Below, in pieces: positions 57,106 to 64,000 of a stretch of DNA of 64,000 nt. Location of the stretch: positions 3,216,501 to 3,280,500 of the forward strand of contig NZ_CP063401.1 of NCBI RefSeq assembly GCF_021729885.1, read 5' to 3'. The stretch's first letter is position 1. Every line of letters starts with the position of its first letter. This stretch comes from Devosia sp. SL43. Lineage in GTDB: Bacteria > Pseudomonadota > Alphaproteobacteria > Rhizobiales > Devosiaceae. The position numbers and the translations under genes are program-made. The notes under the pieces were generated by a model. That model ran no database searches, had not been told where the DNA came from, and saw only the letters and a list, made by a program, of their open reading frames with translations.

Positions 57106-57125
57106 TTCCTATTCTGGAAAGACCA

Positions 57126-57857
57126 ATGGCCGATCTCAACGGTAAAATCGTCCTCATCACCGCCGCCGCCCAGGGCATCGGCCGGGCTTCGGTGGAAGCC
57201 TTCGTCAAGGCCGGCGCCGAGGTGATCGCGACCGACATCAATGCAGCCAAGCTCGTCGAACTCGACGGTATGCCCAACGTGACGACGCGCGTTCTGGACG
57301 TGCTGTCGGCCGACGCGGTCAAGCAGGCGGTGGCCGAGATCGGTCGTATCGACGTGCTGTTCAACTGCGCCGGTGTGGTGCATTCCGGCACGGTGCTCGA
57401 GATGAGCGACAAGGACCTCGATTTCGCGCTCGACCTCAATGTGCGGGCGCAGATCCGCACCATCCAGGCCATCCTGCCGCAAATGCTGGAGCGCAAGGAC
57501 GGCGCCATCGTCAACATGGCGACGGTGGCGAGTTCGGTGAAGGGCGTCCCCAACCGGGCGGCCTATTCCATTTCCAAGGCCGCCGTGATCGGCCTCACCA
57601 AATCGGTCGCATCCGACTACGTGACCCACAATATCCGCATCAATGCCATCTGCCCCGGGACCGTCGAGAGCCCCTCGCTGCACGAACGTTGGCACGCAAC
57701 CGGCAATTTCGAGGCGGCCAAGAAGGCCTTCATCGCGCGCCAACCGATCGGACGCATCGCCCGACCGGACGAAGTGGCCGACCTGGCGGTGTATCTCGCA
57801 GGCGCGACATACACGACAGGACAGATCCACGTCATCGACGGGGGTTGGACGGGCTGA
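57126..57857 (+). CDS. SDR-family dehydrogenase, probable 2-keto-3-deoxy-L-fuconate dehydrogenase
   Basis: A 243-residue NAD(P)-dependent enzyme. The cofactor motif is ITAAAQGIGRA (11-21), with Ala where most SDRs have the first Gly; this form occurs in the BDH2/keto-deoxy-fuconate dehydrogenase group. Catalytic Y147 and K151 are in AAYSISKAAV. It sits between the sugar binding protein and fuconate dehydratase, supporting oxidation of 2-keto-3-deoxy-L-fuconate. Confidence 0.83.
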   Translation: MADLNGKIVLITAAAQGIGRASVEAFVKAGAEVIATDINAAKLVELDGMPNVTTRVLDVLSADAVKQAVAEIGRIDVLFNCAGVVHSGTVLEMSDKDLDFALDLNVRAQIRTIQAILPQMLERKDGAIVNMATVASSVKGVPNRAAYSISKAAVIGLTKSVASDYVTHNIRINAICPGTVESPSLHERWHATGNFEAAKKAFIARQPIGRIARPDEVADLAVYLAGATYTTGQIHVIDGGWTG

Positions 57858-57860
57858 GGC

Positions 57861-57985
57861 CCCCTCATCCGGCGCTGCGCGCCACCTTCTCCCACGAGGG
57901 GAGAAGGGGACACCGAGCTTTACGACATGCGATGCCCCCCTCTCCCCTCGTGGGAGAGGGTGCCCGAAGGGCGGGTGAGGGGGCC
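57861..57985. repeat. Palindromic intergenic repeat (family A), between SDR and dehydratase genes
   Basis: The unit has the motifs CCTCATCCGGCGCTGCGCGC with CACCTTCTCCCACGAGGGGA on one side, and CTCTCCCCTCGTGGGAGAGG with GTGCCCGAAGGGCGGGTGAG on the other. Same family as at 36661 and 41023. Confidence 0.85.
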
Positions 57986-58002
57986 TTCCGGAACACAACA
58001 CC

Positions 58003-59277
58003 ATGACCAAGATCACCTCCCTCTCCACGCATGACCTTCGCTTCCCCACATCCCAGTCGCTGGATGGCTCGGACGCCATGAATCCGGATCCGGATTATTC
58101 GGCGGCCTATGTCATCCTCGGCACCGATGGGGCGCATGCGGGGCATGGACTGACCTTCACCATCGGCCGCGGCAACGAGGTGGTCGTAGCAGCAATCAAG
58201 GCACTGGAAAGCCGGATCATCGGGCTCGAACTGAGCTGGATCGCCGAAAACCCAGGCCGCTTCTGGCGCCATGTGACCGGCGACAGCCAGCTGCGCTGGA
58301 TCGGGCCGGACAAGGGCGCCATGCATCTGGCGACCGGGGCAGTGGTCAACGCCGTCTGGGATCTGCTCGGCAAGGATGCTGGCAAGCCGGTGTGGCAGCT
58401 GGTGGCCGACATGACGCCCGAGCAGCTCGTTTCGATCATCGATTTCCGCTACCTAACCGACGCGATCACGCCATCAGAGGCATTGGCGATTTTCCGCAAG
58501 GCCGAGGCCGGCAAGGCCGATCGTATCGCGACGCTGAAGGCCGAGGGCTACCAGTGCTACACCACGTCGGCCGGCTGGCTGGGCTATTCCAACGAGAAGC
58601 TGACGCGGCTGGCGACCGAGGCTGTGGCCGAGGGTTTCCAGCATATCAAGATGAAGGTCGGGCGCGATCTCGACGACGATATCCGTCGGCTGGAGATCGT
58701 GCGCTCGATCATGGGGCCTGATCGCTATCTGATGATCGATGCGAACCAAGTCTGGGAGGTCGATCAGGCGATCGACTGGGTCAAGGCTCTCAGCCGGTTC
58801 AACCCCTATTTCATCGAGGAGCCGACCAGCCCCGATGATGTTTCCGGCCACAAGGCGATCCGGCAGGCGATTGCGCCGATCAAGGTTGCGACTGGCGAGA
58901 TGTGCCAGAACCGCATTCTGTTCAAGCAGTTCATCAAGGACGGGGCGATCGACATTGTGCAGATCGACGCCTGCCGCATTGGCGGGCTGAACGAAGTGCT
59001 CAGTGTGCTGCTGATGGCGGCCAAGTTCGGCAAGCCGGTCTGGCCACATGCCGGTGGCGTGGGGCTGTGCGAATATGTGCAGCATCTCAGCATGATAGAC
59101 TATCTGGTGGTGTCAGGCACGAAAGAGGGCCGCGTGATCGAGTATGTCGATCACCTGCACGAGCATTTCATCGAGCCGTGCGAGATCAGAAATGCGGCCT
59201 ATATGCCGCCGAAGCTGCCGGGATTTTCGATCGAGATGAAGCCGGAAAGTATCGTGGCGAACGAGTTTCGGGGGTAG
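58003..59277 (+). CDS. L-fuconate dehydratase
   Basis: A 424-residue enolase-superfamily enzyme (FucD/ENOSF1 type) that dehydrates L-fuconate to 2-keto-3-deoxy-L-fuconate. Key residues line up with known members: K216/K218 in HIKMKVG, D246 in LMIDANQVW, E272 in IEEPTSPDD, E299 in ATGEMCQN and H349 in WPHAGGVGLCEYVQHL. Length matches. A family A repeat separates it from the SDR gene. Confidence 0.94.
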   Translation: MTKITSLSTHDLRFPTSQSLDGSDAMNPDPDYSAAYVILGTDGAHAGHGLTFTIGRGNEVVVAAIKALESRIIGLELSWIAENPGRFWRHVTGDSQLRWIGPDKGAMHLATGAVVNAVWDLLGKDAGKPVWQLVADMTPEQLVSIIDFRYLTDAITPSEALAIFRKAEAGKADRIATLKAEGYQCYTTSAGWLGYSNEKLTRLATEAVAEGFQHIKMKVGRDLDDDIRRLEIVRSIMGPDRYLMIDANQVWEVDQAIDWVKALSRFNPYFIEEPTSPDDVSGHKAIRQAIAPIKVATGEMCQNRILFKQFIKDGAIDIVQIDACRIGGLNEVLSVLLMAAKFGKPVWPHAGGVGLCEYVQHLSMIDYLVVSGTKEGRVIEYVDHLHEHFIEPCEIRNAAYMPPKLPGFSIEMKPESIVANEFRG

Positions 59278-59310
59278 GAAGAAGCTGCGCTAAGCCTGCG
59301 ACTAAGCTTC

Positions 59311-59406
59311 GCTTGCCCTCCCCACAAGGGGGAGGGTGAACTCCACTCTGTCGCACCATCCTGCCAAACACCCGATGTCACCCTCCCCCTTGTGGGGAGG
59401 GCAAGC
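59311..59406. repeat. Palindromic intergenic repeat (family B), perfect 29-bp arms
   Basis: 59311-59339 (starting GCTTGCCCTCCCCACAAGGG) is the exact reverse complement of 59378-59406. A 38-bp spacer lies between. It follows the dehydratase gene and could end its transcript. Related elements are at 45861 and 60631. Confidence 0.88.
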
Positions 59407-59471
59407 AGAGCTTGGCGCACTAGCGCCTAGCGGCGCTCGGGAGGGGGTTGCTTCCACAACCGCGATGCCGC

Positions 59472-60065
59472 CTACCGCCCCGTCACCAAATACTGCGCCA
59501 TGAACCACACCTCCCGCGCGAGGAACGGCAGCGTTGTGCCCCAGCTCTGGTAGCGGCTGGTGGGCGTGGGTGAGGGCGCGGCTGCGATGCCCTCACGTTC
59601 TGCGATCAGCACGGCGCGGCGCATGTGGAGCGGGTCGGAGACGATGAGCACCGACTTGAGCCCACGCTCGGCCAGCACGATCCTCGCAAATTGCAGATTC
59701 TCGATCGTGGTACGCGACGCGTTCTCGAGCACGATGGCATCGGCGGGTACGCCCTGCGTGACCAGCCAGTTGCGGCTGGCTTCGGCTTCGGTCAGGTCAT
59801 CTTCCGGGCTGCGGCCGCCGGTGACGACGATGCTGCGCACCTGACCGCCATCATAGAGCGCCTGCGCGTGACGTAGCCGCTCGACCAGCACCGGACTGGG
59901 CTCGTCGCCAATCACGGCGGCGCCGAGCACCAGGGCAGCGTCGGCCGGCGTGTCCGCGACCACGCCGCCATAGCGCCAGATGTCCACGGCAAGCCCGCCG
60001 GCCAGCAACAGGGCGAGGACGATGAGGGCGATGATGGCGCGGTAGGAGCGGCGGGCGAGGCCCAT
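59472..60065 (-). CDS. DUF218 family protein (YdcF/SanA-like)
   Basis: A 197-residue protein with one N-terminal membrane anchor and the DUF218 pattern: AALVLGAAVIGDEPSPVLVE, VVTGGRSPEDDLTEAEASRN and LIVSDPLHMRRAVLIAEREG. SanA and ElyC relatives act in envelope polysaccharide metabolism, but the reaction is not known. Confidence 0.88.
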   Translation of the reverse strand: MGLARRSYRAIIALIVLALLLAGGLAVDIWRYGGVVADTPADAALVLGAAVIGDEPSPVLVERLRHAQALYDGGQVRSIVVTGGRSPEDDLTEAEASRNWLVTQGVPADAIVLENASRTTIENLQFARIVLAERGLKSVLIVSDPLHMRRAVLIAEREGIAAAPSPTPTSRYQSWGTTLPFLAREVWFMAQYLVTGR

Positions 60066-60074
60066 GCGCCTGCG

Positions 60075-60524
60075 CTACATATTTTCGACCTGGAAGGGGA
60101 ATTCGCCGAGCACCCTGTCACCGGCCTTGATGGTGATCAGGTGGTCGCCCGTCGGGTCGCCCTCGGCAACGCACCAGCCATGGCCGATCCAGCCCTCATC
60201 GTCTGGCGTGAGGCTCATGGTTGTGGTCGAGGTGAGGTTGTCTTCCGAGATGGTGGTCGTGTCATTGACCGTACCCCAGCCTGATGGTTCGGAGGGCAGG
60301 GTGAAGATTTCGGTGACCGTCACATCGCCCTTGGTCTTGCCGAGCTTGAGCCACCAATTGTAGCAGGCACCCGGCAGCAACGGGATGAGTGTGGTGCTTT
60401 CGGTCACGTCTTCAGCGCCGTTCGCCCCTGGAATTGTGAGGACGAAATCGGTCTCCGTGACGGTCTGGGCAAGGGCTGGTTGCGCCAGTGCAAGCAGGGC
60501 TAGGGTGGGCAGCAGAAGCTTCAT
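60075..60524 (-). CDS. Secreted hypothetical protein
   Basis: A 149-residue protein with a signal peptide (MKLLLPTLALLALAQPALAQ). The mature part is beta-rich (YNWWLKLGKTKGDVTVTEIF; GDRVLGEFPFQVENM) and recalls DUF3859-like domains, but this is uncertain. It ends 9 bp before the DUF218 gene start on the same strand. Confidence 0.7.
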   Translation of the reverse strand: MKLLLPTLALLALAQPALAQTVTETDFVLTIPGANGAEDVTESTTLIPLLPGACYNWWLKLGKTKGDVTVTEIFTLPSEPSGWGTVNDTTTISEDNLTSTTTMSLTPDDEGWIGHGWCVAEGDPTGDHLITIKAGDRVLGEFPFQVENM

Positions 60525-60630
60525 GGAAATCTCCCTCGGTAGCGGAACTGTAGCCGAGCGGAGGGCAAAGGCAATCTCTGCGCATGCGCCGCATGCGGCC
60601 TATTCGGCGTTCGGTGAAGTTCCAGTCGAC

Positions 60631-60775
60631 ACCCTCCCCCTTGTGGGGAGGGATCAAGGGTGGGGGTGGGCTGGCCACGATATCGGGGCTCCCGACCCCC
60701 ACCCAGCTCGATTGACGGACTTAGCTGAAGCTAAGTCCTATCTCGCTTCCCTCCCGGCACGGGGGAGGGTGGGTC
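60631..60775. repeat. Palindromic intergenic repeat (family B)
   Basis: CACCCTCCCCCTTGTGGGGA near 60631-60650 begins an element that ends with CGGGGGAGGGTGGG near 60760-60775, with GGGTGGGGGTGGG / CCCCCACCC inside. It shares the CCCTCCCCCTTGTGGGG core with 59378-59406. Confidence 0.7.
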
Positions 60776-60815
60776 CGGTGGATGGACGTGGTTGTGCGTA
60801 AACCCGAGGTAGCCC

Positions 60816-62048
60816 TCAGTTCGCCCACTCACCCCCGCGCATCACCGGTTCCGTGCTGCCGTCGGCATGTACGCCGTCGATGTCGATCTTGTCGGACCCA
60901 ATCATCCAGTCGATGTGGATGTTGGAGCTGTTGCCGCCCTGGGCGTTGATCTGGTCCTGGGTAAGGTCCTTGCCGCCGACGAAGCAGTCCGAATAGCACT
61001 GGCCCTGCGCGATGTGGCAGGAGGCGTTTTCGTCGTAGAGCGTGTTGAAAAACAGGATGCCCGAGGCCGAGATCGGCGAGGAATGGGGCACCAGCGCCAC
61101 TTCGCCGAGGCGACGACCGCCTTCGTCGGTATCGAGCACCTTGTTGAACAGGTCACCATTCTTGGATGCCTTGAACTCGACGATGCGGCCACCTTCGAAG
61201 CGGGCCCACATATGCTCGATCAGCGCGCCATTGTGGCTCAACGGCTTGGTGCCCGAGACATGGCCTTCGACGCGCAGGCGATGGGGCGTGGTGAAGACTT
61301 CTTCGGTCGGGATATTGGGATTGCAGGTGATGCCGTTCTTGGCTTCCGAGGCGCCGCCCTTCCAGCGGTGGCCATCGGCGAGGCCGACAGTCAGGTCGGT
61401 GCCGGGGCCGGTATATTTGAGCGAGGCGAAGGACTTGCCGTTGAGCCAGCTCCAGCGGGCCTTGAGGTTGGCATTGTGCTCCCTCCAGGCGGCGATCGGA
61501 TCGTCCTGGTCGACGCGCGACGCCTTGAAGATGGCGTCGGCCAGCTTGGTCACCGCGTCTTCTTCGCTGTCATTGGGGAAGACCAGCTTGGCCCAGGCGG
61601 CGCCGGGGTAGGAGACGATGTTCCAGTTGATATCAAAGCCGGTGATGAGCTGCATGGCGGGCTTGGCGGCCGCCGAGTTGGCGCGCATGGCGCGCGTCAC
61701 CTTATCGGGGTCCTGGCCCGACAGCATCATCGGATTGTCGCCTGATATGGCGAGGCGGGCGGCGTTGCCCTTGTAGGCCTCGGCCATGCCGGAAAACAGC
61801 CAGCCGGCGGCCTTGTCGAAGCTGGCGTCGTTGGCGTGCTGGTAGCGGGCGAGGGTGCTCTCTTCGTCCGAATAAATAGTGGTCACGACGCCCGCACCGG
61901 CCTTGTAGGCGTGCTCGGTGATGCGGCGAACCAACGGCGCGGCGGTCATCGGCGCAGTCATCACCAGGTCCTGGCCTTCGGCCAGCTGCAGGCCAACCTT
62001 GATGGCGACCTGGGCGAGTTTGTCGAGTTTGACGGGATCGATGGGCAT
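60816..62048 (-). CDS. M29-family aminopeptidase
   Basis: A 410-residue metallopeptidase of the thermophilic-aminopeptidase (M29) family. It contains GTDLTVGLADGHRWKGGAS, PNIPTEEVFTTPHRLRVEGH and DEGGRRLGEVALVPHSSPIS, with the metal ligands in the last two. It cleaves N-terminal residues in the cytoplasm. No operon partner. Confidence 0.94.
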   Translation of the reverse strand: MPIDPVKLDKLAQVAIKVGLQLAEGQDLVMTAPMTAAPLVRRITEHAYKAGAGVVTTIYSDEESTLARYQHANDASFDKAAGWLFSGMAEAYKGNAARLAISGDNPMMLSGQDPDKVTRAMRANSAAAKPAMQLITGFDINWNIVSYPGAAWAKLVFPNDSEEDAVTKLADAIFKASRVDQDDPIAAWREHNANLKARWSWLNGKSFASLKYTGPGTDLTVGLADGHRWKGGASEAKNGITCNPNIPTEEVFTTPHRLRVEGHVSGTKPLSHNGALIEHMWARFEGGRIVEFKASKNGDLFNKVLDTDEGGRRLGEVALVPHSSPISASGILFFNTLYDENASCHIAQGQCYSDCFVGGKDLTQDQINAQGGNSSNIHIDWMIGSDKIDIDGVHADGSTEPVMRGGEWAN

Positions 62049-62207
62049 GGGGAGGCGCCTCTTGGTTTTGAGTCTGGGTTGGGCCGGGAGCCTAGCGCCG
62101 GGACCGGGGCGGCGCTACCCGGCGAAATCGGAAAAGATGTTGACGTGGATCAAGCGGGAGGCAGGACGAGGCGTGCAGGTGTAGGGCAGCTATCGATGGA
62201 GAGAAAA

Positions 62208-62345
62208 ATGGCTGCTGGGTTGCCGCTGGTGCTTGTCGCCGTGCTGGGATTGTTCGGCGCGTTCATGGGGACGCTGGCCTACGGGCAGTGGATGACGCGG
62301 GATGTGGTGTTGGTCAAATCTACGGAACGGCATCCCCGGGCGTGA
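62208..62345 (+). CDS. Small membrane peptide
   Basis: A 45-residue product with one membrane segment (GLPLVLVAVLGLFGAFMGTL) and a short basic tail. I chose the ATG at 62208, which follows GGAGAG; an ATG at 62196 would overlap that site. Unknown function; it may be a genuine small membrane protein of the order. Confidence 0.45.
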   Translation: MAAGLPLVLVAVLGLFGAFMGTLAYGQWMTRDVVLVKSTERHPRA

Positions 62346-62879
62346 CCTAAGGGCTCTGTACTTGCGACACTCATGAAGTGATGAGCCCTCGGGTCCAGCC
62401 CGGGGGCGACGGCCGATGGCTGGGTGCAATCCTGCCACGGCAACGGCCCCATACTCGCCAGCGGCTTGCATCCGCCGTCATGGCGACTGGGACCCTGATC
62501 TAGAACTGCCCATTGCGGCATGCACTTTTCAGCGCTTTCGGCCAGGGCCCGCCATTACGGTCACTGTGTCTTTCCTGCATCACCCGTTGCGACGTTGCAA
62601 AATACCCCGTTGGCAAGCCCGAACGGTTTGGCTACAAATCGTCTACCGCTTCAGATCCAATGAGGGAGACGTGCATGCCAGTGACATTCATCGAACTCCC
62701 CATGGGCAACCACCGACTCTAGGTCGTTGCTATCCGCGGCCCACCGAGGGCAGCTCGCGGTTTTCTTCATCACAGCCTGACTGATCTGACGGGACTCCTT
62801 TTTGCCTCCCGTTCCGGCTGTGCCTTCATCTCTCTGTTTTCGAGGGCCGGTTGCCGGATAACGGGACCGGGCTGCCATT
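62346..62879. other. Gene-free gap
   Basis: About 530 bp with no coding region I can support. A short ORF (62675-62722) encodes only 15 residues. No repeat of the families seen elsewhere was recognised. Confidence 0.5.
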
Positions 62880-64000
62880 ATGACTCGCAAGAAACGTGCG
62901 TTTCCCGCCGACGCGTTCCGCAACGTGCTCGGCTTCACCTTCCGGCACTGGGCCAGGCAACCCTGGCGCGCGGCGTTTATCGGCCTGCTGGTGCTTGCCG
63001 CCACGCTGGCCGAAGCCTTCAGCCCGATCTTTGCCGGCCGCATGGTCGATGCGGTGGCGTCGGGCAGCGGGCAGGACGCGGCGTTCTGGGCGCCGGCGAT
63101 CACTGCCTTCGTTGTCATGACCGCGCTCTACTTGGGCTCTGTCGTGCTGCGGCAGTTCGTGTTTTTCAACCTCATCGGCTTCACACTGCGGATGATGAAC
63201 GACGTCATCGCCCATGCCTTCCATCGGGTGCAGCGCTTCTCGACCGACTGGCATGCCAACAGCTTTGCCGGCTCGACGGTTCGCAAGATCACGCGTGGGT
63301 CGGGCGCCATCGACCTGCTCAACGACGTGCTGCTAATCGCGCTGTTGCCGTCGCTGGTCATGCTCGTCGGTGCGACCGTAATCCTGGGGTTGGCCTGGCC
63401 AGTCATGGGTCTCGTCGTGGGCCTCGGCTCGATCATCTATGTCGGCATCACCACCTGGCTGTCGATGAGCTTCGTTGCGCCGGCTGGTGCCCTAGCCAAT
63501 GCCTGGGATACGCGCATGGGCGGGGCACTGGCCGATGCGGTGAGCTGCAATTCGGTGGTCAAGGCCTTCGGGGCGGAGACACGCGAGGAGGCGATCCTGT
63601 CTGGCGTCGTCGGCAAGTGGCGAAAGCGCACCAAGCGCGTGTGGCAACGCGGAACGCTCAATGGCGGTGCGCAGGGCCTGATGATGGCCCTGATGCAGGC
63701 GGCGATTCTGGGCACGGCGCTACTGCTGTGGCGGCAAGGCGTGGCCACGCCGGGTGACATCACCTTCGTGCTGACCATGTTTTTCGTCCTGCAGGGTCAC
63801 CTGCGCGACGTCGGCCAGCACATCCGCAACCTGCAGCGCTCGGTCAACGACATGGAAGAGTTGGTGGCACTCGATGCCCAGCCGTATGGCATTGCCGACC
63901 GACCGGGAGCCGAGGCCATCCAGATCGGCGCGGGCGCGATCGCCTTCGACAATGTGACGTTCCAGTATGGGTCGCATCCGACGCCGCTCTATCGTGATTT
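62880..64000 (+). CDS. ABC exporter, membrane-ATPase half-transporter (5' part)
   Basis: The frame begins at ATG 62880 and runs off the window, so only about 373 residues are seen. The N-terminal part is an exporter-type membrane domain with six segments (RAAFIGLLVLAATLAEAFSP; GALADAVSCNSVVKAFGAET; LHEAD-less loop before RNLQRSVNDMEEL). The start of the ATPase domain is visible (IAFDNVTFQYG). The substrate cannot be inferred. Confidence 0.9.
   Translation, partial: MTRKKRAFPADAFRNVLGFTFRHWARQPWRAAFIGLLVLAATLAEAFSPIFAGRMVDAVASGSGQDAAFWAPAITAFVVMTALYLGSVVLRQFVFFNLIGFTLRMMNDVIAHAFHRVQRFSTDWHANSFAGSTVRKITRGSGAIDLLNDVLLIALLPSLVMLVGATVILGLAWPVMGLVVGLGSIIYVGITTWLSMSFVAPAGALANAWDTRMGGALADAVSCNSVVKAFGAETREEAILSGVVGKWRKRTKRVWQRGTLNGGAQGLMMALMQAAILGTALLLWRQGVATPGDITFVLTMFFVLQGHLRDVGQHIRNLQRSVNDMEELVALDAQPYGIADRPGAEAIQIGAGAIAFDNVTFQYGSHPTPLYRD

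Noticed and set aside
55962..58079. Minus-strand open frame of 705 codons over the sugar locus
   Set aside because: Antisense to the permease end, binding protein and SDR genes; low-complexity composition and no domain.

Overview
The window reads as high-GC chromosomal DNA of an alphaproteobacterium of the Hyphomicrobiales, probably a Devosia-like genus (inference). The main reasons are the order dapD, two DUF805 genes, dapE, two small membrane genes, then truA, fmt, def and rmuC; the dnaX, ybaB, recR block headed by a short 4.5S-type SRP RNA; a membrane-anchored cytochrome c; and abundant palindromic intergenic repeats of the kind common in this order. No rRNA, tRNA, CRISPR array, prophage or intact insertion sequence was seen.

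Layout. 1-577: decayed 3' part of an FtsH-like AAA/M41 peptidase gene. 819-6443: a tripartite tricarboxylate transporter (TctA, TctB, TctC) with a divergent GntR/LacI-type regulator and a fumarase-superfamily lyase. 6575-17139: an amide-utilisation island made of a cytoplasmic AmiC-like sensor, an ANTAR antiterminator (AmiR-like), an untranslated leader with tandem hairpins and an intrinsic terminator, a nitrilase-superfamily hydrolase, a urea/short-chain-amide-type ABC transporter (binding protein, permease, permease-ATPase fusion, ATPase), an amidase-signature hydrolase, and a methyl-accepting chemotaxis protein that carries a one-base frameshift. 17921-18964: remnants of histidine utilisation (frameshifted hutD, 3' end of hutU). 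18985-23632: a six-gene unit of FecBCD-type uptake genes, two GATase-like proteins of unknown role and an FmdE-like protein. 23633-24439: gene-free decayed repeats.

24440-50708 is mainly housekeeping: M17 aminopeptidase, MarR-GNAT fusion, hydroxyacid dehydrogenase, cytochrome c, prephenate dehydratase, lysine/diaminopimelate genes, tRNA modification and formylation genes, deformylase, rmuC, dienelactone hydrolase-like protein, recR/ybaB/dnaX, SRP RNA, LOG protein, a transhydrogenase next to a MerA-like reductase, and a PAS-GGDEF diguanylate cyclase. 50736-59277 is a divergent sugar locus built around an IclR regulator, a ribose-type ABC importer, a fuconolactonase-like amidohydrolase, an SDR and an L-fuconate dehydratase; this points to non-phosphorylating L-fucose (or L-fucose-like deoxysugar) breakdown. 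59472-64000 holds a DUF218 protein, a secreted hypothetical protein, an M29 aminopeptidase, a small membrane peptide and the start of an ABC exporter cut by the window edge.

The most interesting unit is 6575-17139. One set of genes could sense an amide in the cytoplasm, relieve a transcription terminator, import and hydrolyse the compound, and (before the frameshift) steer the cell toward it. The second is the 18985-23632 cassette, whose FmdE-like and paired GATase-like partners have no role I can name. Three families of palindromic repeats and a set of decayed dispersed repeats fill most intergenic gaps.
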